From Pelobacter sp. UBA6093 (lineage in GTDB: Bacteria > Desulfobacterota > Desulfuromonadia > Desulfuromonadales > Syntrophotaleaceae): a DNA stretch of 14,261 nt. The position numbers were made by a program, and so were the translations under genes. The stretch is from assembly GCA_002435955.1 (NCBI GenBank), contig DIWZ01000008.1:101170-115430 (forward strand), given 5' to 3'. The notes under the pieces were generated by a model. The model made no database searches. It saw only the letters and a list, made by a program, of their open reading frames with translations, and was not told the DNA's origin. Numbering within the stretch: position 1 is the stretch's first letter; every line of letters begins with the position of its first letter. Of the stretch, positions 6,744 to 13,507 are shown piece after piece.

Positions 6744-6763
6744 TTTTAAAAAATAAAACCTAC
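6736..6763. promoter_or_regulatory. Operator-like palindrome overlapping the -10 box
   Basis: TGTAGAGTTTTA (6736-6747) and TAAAACCTACA (6753-6763) form an inverted repeat with one bulged base and a 5-base A-rich centre. It covers the proposed -10 box, the usual place for a repressor or a MerR/TetR-type regulator. No regulator gene is adjacent, and the sequence differs from the palindrome in front of the tetR gene at 8356. Confidence 0.45.
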
Positions 6764-6841
6764 AAAATAAGTAGTAAAACGCAAGGATGACTATTGTCTT
6801 TGCGCAGCAGTGTCCTTTTAATTCTTGAGTTGAGTTTAAAC

Positions 6842-7231
6842 ATGATTGCTCGTTTAACGACACTATTCCTGCTTGCGACCTTGATTACCCCCGTTGGGGC
6901 GCTGGCTTCCGTATTGCATCGATGCGGCATTGGTGAGCCTGTCCAACAGGAATGTTGCGACCATAGCGGACTGAACGAGCAGACGGCGTGCGAGCCGTCC
7001 GGGCAGCAGGAGCATCGCTGCACCCTTAGCGCCGCCCCCACCGAACCGCCACTCGTTACCGCGGATCATAAACTGCGCCTCGATGCCCCCCAGGTCGCAG
7101 ATGCTCCATCCTCTTTTGCTGTTTCTGTCTGGTCGGTTGAGCCTTCGAGCAATGCCGTTCCACCTGTGCATATCCACTCTCGCGGGAGTGGAACCCCTCT
7201 GTTTATCCGCCTCTGCTCCTTTCTGATTTGA
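6842..7231 (+). CDS. Secreted Cys/His-rich small protein of unknown function
   Basis: A 129-residue protein with a clear signal peptide (MIARLTTLFLLATLITPVGA, cleavage near A22). The mature part has Cys at 28, 38, 39, 50, 60 and 125 and His at 26, 41, 58, 75, 110 and 112, then a proline-rich middle and the hydrophobic end PLFIRLCSFLI. A periplasmic metal-binding role is inferred from composition and context. The ending resembles short Cys-rich proteins found ahead of Cus/Czc-type efflux genes (memory only). The start is uncertain. ATG 6842 gives a clean signal peptide but a weak ribosome site. An in-frame TTG at 6794 has AAGGA six bases upstream and would add 16 residues. It is probably transcribed from the promoter at 6716. 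Confidence 0.6.
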   Translation: MIARLTTLFLLATLITPVGALASVLHRCGIGEPVQQECCDHSGLNEQTACEPSGQQEHRCTLSAAPTEPPLVTADHKLRLDAPQVADAPSSFAVSVWSVEPSSNAVPPVHIHSRGSGTPLFIRLCSFLI

Positions 7232-7592
7232 GATCCCCCTCTCTGTGCCGAGTCGCGTGAAGGGCAAAGTTTGTCCTCCGACCGACCGGCTTCGTGCCGA
7301 ATCTGCTCCGGCCAAGGTGCCTGGTACCATGGTAATGCATGGTCGTGTGTGGCCCCTGTCATCCGGTGTGGTCAATACCCTTCGGCGCGAATCCTGAACA
7401 ACCTTGGAAAATCCCGTTTAACGTCATTCGTATCGCCGGTCCTCCGCTGGTCAAAGTACACCATAGCTTCGTCGCTTTTGACCACGGACAAAGGATCAGC
7501 CAAACCAAGAGTTCAGGTGCAAGTGGGGCGGAACAGCTCATCCTCCATCGCCCATCCTGCGCCTGGCAACACTATATGTCAGGGAGAAATCG
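7232..7592. other. 361-base stretch without a convincing gene
   Basis: Short open frames exist here, for example 7339-7596 and a GTG frame at about 7252 that closes near 7400. None has a recognisable domain, signal peptide or good ribosome site. Two weak hairpins are visible: ACCATG (7326-7331) with CATGGT (7338-7343), and GGTCAAAG (7449-7456) with CTTTTGACC (7475-7483). I see no strong promoter or terminator. It may be a long leader of the downstream pair or a decayed gene. Confidence 0.4.
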
Positions 7593-7826
7593 ATGAAACT
7601 TTTTAAAACAAGTGGGGTCCTGGCCCTTATTTTGAGTGCTTCCGTTTTCGCTGTCTCGGCGCAGGCTGCCGTTGGTAAAAGCGGTTACGGGAAGAGTCTG
7701 AGCGCCAAGCAGACAGCAACGCTGGATATAAGTCAAAAACAGACAGAGTGCGACCAGGAAGGTGATCGTCGCGCGGTCAACTATCGGTCGGCCGGTCTCA
7801 AACACAAATCCGGGATTCGGAGGTAA
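7593..7826 (+). CDS. Small secreted GYGK-motif protein (first of a pair)
   Basis: A 77-residue protein with a strong signal peptide (2-24, SAQA cleavage before AVGKSGYGK). The mature part is about 51 residues, hydrophilic and basic, with one Cys (C53). The stretch GKSGYGKSLSAKQTATLD (28-45) resembles GKGYGKQILSRSETKQVTAT in the next gene, so the two look like diverged duplicates. GGGAGA precedes ATG. The downstream partner starts two bases after this stop, so both are one transcript. I recognise no family. Position suggests a periplasmic role in the metal cluster, but that is weak inference. Confidence 0.7.
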   Translation: MKLFKTSGVLALILSASVFAVSAQAAVGKSGYGKSLSAKQTATLDISQKQTECDQEGDRRAVNYRSAGLKHKSGIRR

Positions 7827-7828
7827 AT

Positions 7829-8083
7829 ATGAAATACGGTAAAGTATTGGTAGTCTGTATGAGCGCCGCCCTTCTTGCCACTCCGGCCCTGGCCGGGGCG
7901 GGTAAAGGTTACGGGAAACAGATCCTTTCCAGGTCCGAAACCAAGCAGGTCACGGCAACGAAAGGCATGGTCTGCCCGAAGAAAGACCGGACAATGGGAA
8001 ATCATCACAACGGAAACGATGGTGACTCCGCAATGAATCAGAGTCAGACCGACGCCCACAAACACCTCGACCAGGGGAGGTAG
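7829..8083 (+). CDS. Small secreted GYGK-motif protein (second of a pair)
   Basis: An 84-residue protein with a signal peptide (cleavage near A22, ATPALA before GAGKGYGK). The mature part starts with a GKGYGK motif shared with its neighbour and has one Cys (C49). Its tail is rich in His, Asn, Asp and Gln (GNHHNGNDGDS, DAHKH), which could bind a transition metal. GGAGGT overlaps the stop of the preceding gene, so translation is coupled. I recognise no family. Secretion is the only property supported by sequence; metal binding is inferred from composition. Confidence 0.72.
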   Translation: MKYGKVLVVCMSAALLATPALAGAGKGYGKQILSRSETKQVTATKGMVCPKKDRTMGNHHNGNDGDSAMNQSQTDAHKHLDQGR

Positions 8084-8109
8084 CCCTGAAAACCCTATAC
8101 CCGGGGAAA

Positions 8110-8129
8110 TTGGCAGGGCTTTTGCCCTG
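8110..8129 (+). promoter_or_regulatory. Sigma-54-like -24/-12 match that is also a perfect hairpin
   Basis: TTGGCAGG, four bases, then TTGCC (8110-8126) matches the sigma-54 consensus at all core positions, including GG (8112-8113) and GC (8124-8125) exactly 12 apart. Two outer positions differ. The same bases form the hairpin CAGGGC-TTTT-GCCCTG (8114-8129), so the match may be a by-product of the hairpin. No T-run follows, which argues against a simple terminator. Confidence 0.3.
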
Positions 8130-8202
8130 GTTATGGGCGGAATACTCTTTTACCCCTCCGTTTTCGCCATGATCTCCGTTATAAGGTGAGATAAGTCGCA
8201 GT

Positions 8203-8232
8203 CAGGGGTCGCCGAGAGGCGGCCCCTGTTTT
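8203..8232 (+). terminator. Rho-independent terminator
   Basis: CAGGGGTCGCC (8203-8213) pairs with GGCGGCCCCTG (8218-8228) around a GAGA loop with one mismatch and is followed by TTTT. It lies 120 bases after the GYGK pair and probably ends that transcript. Confidence 0.7.
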
Positions 8233-8256
8233 GCAATTTCGTAGTTCCTTCCATTC

Positions 8257-8281
8257 GCTGCCGACAAAGGCGGCTTTTTTT
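8257..8281 (+). terminator. Second rho-independent terminator
   Basis: GCTGCC (8257-8262) pairs with GGCGGC (8269-8274), with one G-T pair, around GACAAA, followed by seven T. It closely resembles the terminator at 13465-13492 in stem, loop and the TGCA-containing flank. Confidence 0.75.
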
Positions 8282-8331
8282 GCATCTGGTTATGCGCTTG
8301 GCCCGGTATACCGGCGACGATAAGGTTCTTC

Positions 8332-8359
8332 TTGACATAGGTACCTTTTTCACTATTAT
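8332..8359 (+). promoter_or_regulatory. Sigma-70 promoter of the tetR-efflux operon
   Basis: A perfect -35 TTGACA (8332-8337), a 16-base spacer and TATTAT (8354-8359; 5 of 6 consensus bases). It lies about 30 bases before the TetR start and directly downstream of the double terminator. Confidence 0.8.
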
Positions 8360-8379
8360 GTGATTACTAATTCACATAA
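8356..8379. promoter_or_regulatory. Palindromic operator, likely bound by the adjacent TetR protein
   Basis: TTATGTGA (8356-8363) and TCACATAA (8372-8379) are perfect 8-base inverted repeats separated by 8 bases. The left arm overlaps the -10 box and the right arm covers the early transcript, so binding would block transcription. This is the typical layout of an autoregulated TetR operator. The match to this particular regulator is inferred from position. Confidence 0.75.
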
Positions 8380-8387
8380 GAGGGGCC

Positions 8388-8978
8388 ATGCTGCCAAAAA
8401 AAAGCACACGCATTCGTAAAGAAGAAATTATCCAGGCTGCATTTGAAGTCATCGGCCAAAAAGGGGTCCGGGCGTTGACCATCGCTGCTATCGCCAAAGA
8501 GGCGGGGATGAGCGAAGCCAACGTCTATCGGCATTTTGGCGGCAAAGACGACATATTTTCGGCCCTCGCAGATTGCATCGGCGAGGTGGTTATGGGCAAG
8601 GCCGCGACCATCGCCGCGGAAAGCCGCGGGCCCCTGGAAAAGCTCGAAACCATTTTCTTCTCTCACATGGCGCTGATCGCGGAGCAACCGGGGATTCCCC
8701 GCTTTGTCTTCTCGGAGGACGTCCATCTCGGCAACCGCAAGGTGGCGGAGACCATCGCCTTCTTCATGGGTAGCTATATAGAGACCCTCGCCGGGGTCAT
8801 CGCAGCGGGAATCCAGGAGGGAGAACTGAGACAGGGGCTCGCCCCGCGGGAGACGGCGACAACCCTTCTGGGGATGATTCCTTTTACTGTGCTGCGGCGG
8901 AATCTGACAGGTACATCCTTCAACATCGGGGACGAGGCGGACCGACTCTGGGCGAACTTTTTGCGTCTCATTCGCTGA
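8388..8978 (+). CDS. TetR/AcrR-family transcriptional regulator
   Basis: A 196-residue regulator of normal family length. The N-terminal DNA-binding domain is at about 8-56, with helix-turn-helix LTIAAIAKEAGMSEANVYRHF (30-50) and the usual G-x-K-D-x-I-F-S-A-L continuation. The rest is a helical ligand-binding domain with no clear relation to a known ligand class. It should repress its own promoter at 8332 through the palindrome at 8356, and release it when it binds a compound, probably one the downstream pump exports. The efflux genes follow after 65 bases with no terminator seen between. AGAGGGG precedes ATG with short spacing. Confidence 0.92.
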   Translation: MLPKKSTRIRKEEIIQAAFEVIGQKGVRALTIAAIAKEAGMSEANVYRHFGGKDDIFSALADCIGEVVMGKAATIAAESRGPLEKLETIFFSHMALIAEQPGIPRFVFSEDVHLGNRKVAETIAFFMGSYIETLAGVIAAGIQEGELRQGLAPRETATTLLGMIPFTVLRRNLTGTSFNIGDEADRLWANFLRLIR

Positions 8979-9043
8979 TTTTTATCTTTATTGTGAGTTG
9001 GCGATCACACACAATTTCTAAAAGAAGACATTGGCGGTCAGCC

Positions 9044-10303
9044 ATGAAACACCTTGCGATTTTCCCGATAATTTTCCTGCTCATGACCGCATCCCTGCAT
9101 GCGGCGGAACCCCTTACCCTGGGTGAGGCCTTGGCTACGGCCCTGAAAAACCATCCCCGGGTGAGCGAAGCCAGGGAAAACCTGAAGGGGGCCAAAGCCA
9201 GGACCGGCCAGGCACTGGCCAACTACTACCCGCAGATAACCATCGCCGCCGACTGGGCCAAGAGTCGCTCCTTTCTGACTCCCCTCGGTGGTATTCGCAA
9301 CACGGAAGTCCACACCGAAGCCCTTTACCTCAAACAGACCATTTATGATTTCGGTCGCACTGCCGGTGCGGTGGCAGCAGCCCGTGGCAACAGTACCGCC
9401 GCCGCGGAGGATCTTGCCCTGACGGAGCAGGATCTGGCCTTCAGGGTGCGGGCCGCCTATTACCTGGTGCTGGCGGCCGCGCAACAGACCGTTGCCGTCA
9501 GGGAAACGGTACGGGCCAGGGAAGAGGTCTACAGGCAGGCCCGGGAGTTTTTCAATGAAGGGATCAGGGCAAAAGTGGATGTGGCGCGGGCCGAAGCAGA
9601 CCTGCACGGGGCCGGAACCTCCCTGATCCGGGCGGAAAATAATCTGGAAATCGCCAAGGTCGAACTGGCCAATGCCATGGGAGTGCCGTCCCTGGAGGAC
9701 CGCATGCCGGTCGAACCCGGCACGGCGGCCGCCGACGTGCCCGAACGGAGCCTGGCGCTGCAGATCGCGCTGGCCAACCGGGCTGAGCTGAAACGGTTCG
9801 CTGCCCTGAAGCAGGCGGCGGCCGGCAACTTGAAAGCGGCTCGCAGCGGTCACCTCCCCATTTTGTCCGGCACAGCGAGCGCCGGTTATGCGGACCAGGA
9901 CTTTCCCCCCGACGGTAATGTCTGGGCGGTGGGGCTGAACCTTACGGTGCCGATTTTTTCAGGGTTTGCCACTGTTGAACAGACCAATGCAGCGGTGGCG
10001 TCACTGCGGGCCGTTGAAGCACAGGAAATCGATCAGAAACTGCAAATCGTCAAGGAGGTGGATTCTGCCTGGTTCGGGGTCCGAGAGGCCTCCGCCCGTA
10101 TTTTATCCACCGCAAAGGAAGAGGCCGCCGCACTGGAAAACCTGGCCCTGTCCATGGGCCGTTATCAGGAAGAGGTCGGTAACATCATCGAAGTGACCGA
10201 TGCCCAGGCCCTGGCCCTGACTGCGGAGACGGACCATATCCAGGCGGTCTATGATTACCATACCGCGCTGGCCCTGTTCGACCGGGCGCTGGGAACATTG
10301 TAA
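9044..10303 (+). CDS. TolC-family outer-membrane efflux channel
   Basis: A 419-residue outer-membrane protein of the OEP/TolC family. The signal peptide is MKHLAIFPIIFLLMTASLHA, and the mature protein opens with EPLTLGEALATALKNHP, a typical OEP start. Two repeats of long helices and short beta-barrel strands are visible. YFP-like strands include LYLKQTIYDFGRT in the first half and GLNLTVPIFSGFATVEQ in the second; TIYDFG and PIFSGF are equivalent positions. ATG 9044 gives the signal peptide directly. An in-frame GTG at 8993 would add 17 residues and spoil it. The ribosome site is weak. The gene should form the outer-membrane exit duct for the adaptor, permease and ATPase encoded next. Confidence 0.92.
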   Translation: MKHLAIFPIIFLLMTASLHAAEPLTLGEALATALKNHPRVSEARENLKGAKARTGQALANYYPQITIAADWAKSRSFLTPLGGIRNTEVHTEALYLKQTIYDFGRTAGAVAAARGNSTAAAEDLALTEQDLAFRVRAAYYLVLAAAQQTVAVRETVRAREEVYRQAREFFNEGIRAKVDVARAEADLHGAGTSLIRAENNLEIAKVELANAMGVPSLEDRMPVEPGTAAADVPERSLALQIALANRAELKRFAALKQAAAGNLKAARSGHLPILSGTASAGYADQDFPPDGNVWAVGLNLTVPIFSGFATVEQTNAAVASLRAVEAQEIDQKLQIVKEVDSAWFGVREASARILSTAKEEAAALENLALSMGRYQEEVGNIIEVTDAQALALTAETDHIQAVYDYHTALALFDRALGTL

Positions 10304-10353
10304 GGGCCTGTCAAGGAATAAGTATTACATCTGGCATCTCATCGTCAGGCCCT
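10303..10353. repeat. Inverted repeat in the tolC-hlyD gap
   Basis: AGGGCCTG (10303-10310) and CAGGCCCT (10346-10353) can pair across a 35-base loop. The right arm ends directly before the adaptor gene's AAGGAG, so the stem could affect its translation. No T-run is present. Confidence 0.4.
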
Positions 10354-10365
10354 AAGGAGAGAAAC

Positions 10366-11538
10366 ATGGAATTGCTCAAGCGGCTGGCAAACAAGAAAAA
10401 ATACCTGCTCTGGGTCATGGTCATGGCGGCCGCGGTGGTACTGATCAGGTTGACCGTGCTGGCCCCGGCGAAGGTGCAGGTTGTGCAGGTTGAAAACCGT
10501 GATCTTACGGCCCAGGTGTACGGCAACGGCACGGTGGAAGCCAAGGTGGTGGTGGGGATTTCCAGCAAGATAACCGGCCGGATTATCGAACTGTATGCCG
10601 ACCAGGGGGACCATGTTCAACGGGGCCGGCTTCTCGCCAGGCTCGAAAGCGATGATCTGATCCAGCAGCAACGCCAGTCGCAGGCGGCGGTGAACAAGGC
10701 CGCGGCAAATCTGAAGGTAGAGCTGGCTGATCTCGGCAAAGCCCGGGCCAATCTGCTGCTGGCGGAAAAAAATGCGCAACGGTTCCAGAATCTGGCGGCG
10801 AAGAACCTGGTTTCCACCCTGGAGGCCGAGCAGTACCAGAATGTCTACCAGGTTGCCAAAGAGGAAGAGACGCGCTGCGTCGCAGCCGTTGAAGCGGCCC
10901 GGATGGAACAGACGGCCAATCGCGCCAACCTCGGCTATGCACGGAGCAAGGTTGCCGATACTCTCATCCATGCCCCGCAGGACGGCATCATTGTCCGGAG
11001 GGATCTGGAGCAGGGCGCGACGGTGACCCAGGGCATGGCCATCTTCACCCTGGCCGACCCTCAGGTTGTCTGGGTCAAGGCCAACGTTGACGAGTCGCAA
11101 CTGAAGGGGGTCGCGGTGGGCAAGCCGGCGCTGATTGTCCTCCGTTCCGCACCCGGCGAACAGCTTCCCGGACGAGTGGCCCGCATCAGCCGCGAAAGCG
11201 ACCGGGTCACCGAAGAGTTGGGGGTGGAGGTGGCCTTTGTCACCCCCCGTGAACACTTCCGCCTCGGGGAGCAGGCCGAAGTCTATATCGTGACCGAAAC
11301 CAGAAAAGGGGTGACCTCGCTCCCGTCCGCCGCCAGGGTGACCAGGGAGAAAAAAATGGGCGTGTGGTTTGAGGAAAAAGGCCGGCTGAAATTCCGCCCG
11401 GTTACCTTCGGGATCCAGGACCGGCGCAATCTGGTGGAAATTGTGGACGGACTGGACGGCACCGAACGGGTGGTAATCGCCCCTCGGCAGGAAGCGGCAA
11501 CATTCCGCGACGGCATGAAGGTCAGGGTTGCGCGATGA
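10366..11538 (+). CDS. HlyD/MacA-type periplasmic adaptor (membrane fusion protein)
   Basis: A 390-residue adaptor. The N-terminal membrane anchor is at about 13-32 (no lipobox). The lipoyl half-motif GISSKITGRIIELYADQGDHVQRGRLLARLES is at about 64-95, split by a long alpha-hairpin coiled coil at about 97-195. The second lipoyl half (APQDGIIVRRDLEQGATV) is near 205-225, followed by a beta-barrel (VWVKANVDESQL) and a membrane-proximal domain. It bridges the permease and the TolC-like channel. AAGGAG lies seven bases upstream of ATG. Its stop overlaps the permease start as ATGA, so the two are translationally coupled. Confidence 0.93.
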   Translation: MELLKRLANKKKYLLWVMVMAAAVVLIRLTVLAPAKVQVVQVENRDLTAQVYGNGTVEAKVVVGISSKITGRIIELYADQGDHVQRGRLLARLESDDLIQQQRQSQAAVNKAAANLKVELADLGKARANLLLAEKNAQRFQNLAAKNLVSTLEAEQYQNVYQVAKEEETRCVAAVEAARMEQTANRANLGYARSKVADTLIHAPQDGIIVRRDLEQGATVTQGMAIFTLADPQVVWVKANVDESQLKGVAVGKPALIVLRSAPGEQLPGRVARISRESDRVTEELGVEVAFVTPREHFRLGEQAEVYIVTETRKGVTSLPSAARVTREKKMGVWFEEKGRLKFRPVTFGIQDRRNLVEIVDGLDGTERVVIAPRQEAATFRDGMKVRVAR

Positions 11539-12737
11539 ATCTCGCTATCCGGGATATCCGTTATCATCGGGGGCGATTCATCCTGACCTCCATCGGCCTG
11601 GGCCTGCTTCTCGGCGTGGTGATGAGTATGGGCGGCATCTACCGGGGGCTGTTCGCCGATGCCCTGGCGACCCTCAACGCCACCGGGGCGGATCTCTGGG
11701 TCGTGCAGCAGGATACCAACGGCCCCTTTGCCGAAAACTCGCGCATTCCCGAGGACATCAAGTACCGCATCGCGGCGGTTCCCGGCGTGGCGAAGGCCTC
11801 GCCCCTTTCCTTTCAGACCATCCAGATCGACCGTCTCGGCAAGCCGTTTCGTTTCTTTCTGATCGGTTACGACCTCCACGGCTTCGGTGGCCCGCCGGCC
11901 ATCATCGCCGGGCGCAACATCCGCCAGAAACACTATGAGATGGTGGTGGCCAAGGGGATGAAGATGCAGCTTGGGGAAACTATCCGCCTAGGGCTTCATG
12001 ACTATACGGTGGTGGGGATTACCGGCAAGATGGTCTCGTCCAGCGGCGACCCGGCCGCCTACGTGAGTCTGGCCGATGCCCAGGAGATCCAGTTCAAGAA
12101 GGACAATAACCTGATCAGAAACGAGCGGGCGCGGATCGAGGCGAAGCTGGCCGGGATCGAGACTCTTTCTCCGGTCCAGGCAAAATTCCTCCAACAGAAT
12201 ATCAGCGCGATTACCGAGTCCACCCACACGGTGAATACGGTGGTGGCCCGACTGGAGCCGGGGGCGAATCTTCAGGAGGTGCAGGAGCGGATCGGCCGCT
12301 GGAACCACTTTCGGGCCATTTCCGACGAGGGCCAGAAAACCATTCTGACCAAGGGGATGATCGAAAAAGCGCGAAAGCAGTTGGGGCTGTTCCGCCTTAT
12401 TCTCCTGGTGATCTCGGCGGTCATCATCTCGCTGATTATTTACACCTCCACCCTCGACAAGATCAAGGTTATCGCCACCCTGAAACTGATCGGTTCGCAA
12501 AATCGGGTGATCATCGGCATGATCCTCCAGCAGTCGCTGCTCATGGGGGTTATCGCCTACGGAATCGGCTACGCCCTGATTTCCCTGACCTATGAAAAAT
12601 TCCCCCGCCGGATCGTCCTGGAGGCCTTCGACCTGCAGGTTCTGTTCGTCATCGTTGTCGCGATCTGCGCGATTTCCAGCTTCGTCGGCATCCGCAAGGC
12701 ATTGCAGGTCGAGCCGGCGGAAGCCCTGGGGGGATAA
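11535..12737 (+). CDS. FtsX/DevC/MacB-type ABC permease of the tripartite exporter
   Basis: A 400-residue inner-membrane permease. Membrane segments are at about 14-33, 285-304, 326-351 and 367-385, with a large periplasmic domain at about 40-280 between the first and second. The coupling stretch DKIKVIATLKLIGSQ (308-322) and the ending V-E-P-A-E-A-L-GG are typical of the family. It has no fused ATPase, so the layout resembles DevBCA or a split MacB more than E. coli MacB. It overlaps the adaptor gene by four bases and precedes the ATPase by four bases, so the three proteins should be made together. Confidence 0.92.
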   Translation: MNLAIRDIRYHRGRFILTSIGLGLLLGVVMSMGGIYRGLFADALATLNATGADLWVVQQDTNGPFAENSRIPEDIKYRIAAVPGVAKASPLSFQTIQIDRLGKPFRFFLIGYDLHGFGGPPAIIAGRNIRQKHYEMVVAKGMKMQLGETIRLGLHDYTVVGITGKMVSSSGDPAAYVSLADAQEIQFKKDNNLIRNERARIEAKLAGIETLSPVQAKFLQQNISAITESTHTVNTVVARLEPGANLQEVQERIGRWNHFRAISDEGQKTILTKGMIEKARKQLGLFRLILLVISAVIISLIIYTSTLDKIKVIATLKLIGSQNRVIIGMILQQSLLMGVIAYGIGYALISLTYEKFPRRIVLEAFDLQVLFVIVVAICAISSFVGIRKALQVEPAEALGG

Positions 12738-12741
12738 AAAT

Positions 12742-13437
12742 ATGTACGCGATAGAAGTTGAAAATCTGACCAAAATCTACGGTAAAGGGGTAACCGCGGT
12801 TACCGCCATTGCCGACGCTACCTTTCAGATCGAGCCGGGCGAACTTGTCGCCATTCTCGGCCCCTCGGGCTCGGGGAAAACCACCCTGCTGACCGCCATC
12901 GGCCTTATTAATGAACCGACCCACGGCAAGGTGGTCATTGACGGGGCCGTGGTTGCCGACGGGGGGTGGCTGCCGGGGCTGGATCTGAAACGGATTCGCC
13001 GGGAAAAACTCGGCTTCATCTTTCAGGCGCATAACCTGATCCCGTTTCTGACTGCGCTGGAAAATGTCATGATCGCCCTGGAAATCAATCACCTGACCAG
13101 GACGGAAGCGAAAAAGCGGGCGACGGAGCTGCTGACGGCGCTCAAGCTCGAGCACCGGTTAGACAACTTCCCGGCGGCTCTTTCAGGCGGCGAAGCGCAG
13201 CGGGTGGCGATCGCCAGGGCTTTGGCGAACCGGCCGAAAGTGATCCTCGCCGACGAGCCGACCGCTGCCCTCGATACCGAGAACGGCAAGAATGTCATGG
13301 TCCTCTTGAAGGAACTGGCGGTGGAGAATCATTCAGCCATCCTGGTCGTCACTCACGACCACCGGATGGTGGAGGGGTTTGACCGGATCTTCGAGGTGCG
13401 GGACGGCGTGATCGTGCGGGAAACGGGGAAAAATTAA
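12742..13437 (+). CDS. ABC exporter ATPase (LolD/DevA/MacB type)
   Basis: A 231-residue ATPase with Walker A GPSGSGKTT (40-48), Q-loop Q95, signature LSGGEAQ (148-154), Walker B VILADE (167-172), D-loop ALD and switch H205 in VTHDH. The stretch AHNLIPFLTALENVM (96-110) is shared with the ATPase at 1373, so both belong to the group that drives FtsX-type permeases. ATG 12742 lies four bases after the permease stop, with GGGGGGA upstream. The same frame stays open back to 12592 inside the permease gene, but that part is not coding in this frame. It is the last gene of the tetR-efflux operon and is followed by a terminator. Confidence 0.95.
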   Translation: MYAIEVENLTKIYGKGVTAVTAIADATFQIEPGELVAILGPSGSGKTTLLTAIGLINEPTHGKVVIDGAVVADGGWLPGLDLKRIRREKLGFIFQAHNLIPFLTALENVMIALEINHLTRTEAKKRATELLTALKLEHRLDNFPAALSGGEAQRVAIARALANRPKVILADEPTAALDTENGKNVMVLLKELAVENHSAILVVTHDHRMVEGFDRIFEVRDGVIVRETGKN

Positions 13438-13464
13438 CGATTCGCATAGGGCTGCCGACCCCAG

Positions 13465-13492
13465 AGCCGCCGACAATGGCGGCTATTTTTTT
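13465..13492 (+). terminator. Strong rho-independent terminator of the efflux operon
   Basis: AGCCGCC (13465-13471) pairs perfectly with GGCGGCT (13478-13484) around GACAAT, followed by A and seven T. It starts 28 bases after the ATPase stop and is closely related to the terminator at 8257-8281. Confidence 0.9.
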
Positions 13493-13507
13493 GATGCAAT
13501 GAGCACC

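Noticed and set aside
7271..7606. Forward open frames in the gap before the GYGK pair
   Set aside because: Two overlapping frames compete with no ribosome site, no domain and no signal peptide, and one overlaps the well-supported start at 7593. Not enough to call a gene.
8114..8129. Hairpin CAGGGC-TTTT-GCCCTG as a terminator
   Set aside because: The stem is perfect but no T-run follows. The two real terminators lie downstream at 8203 and 8257.
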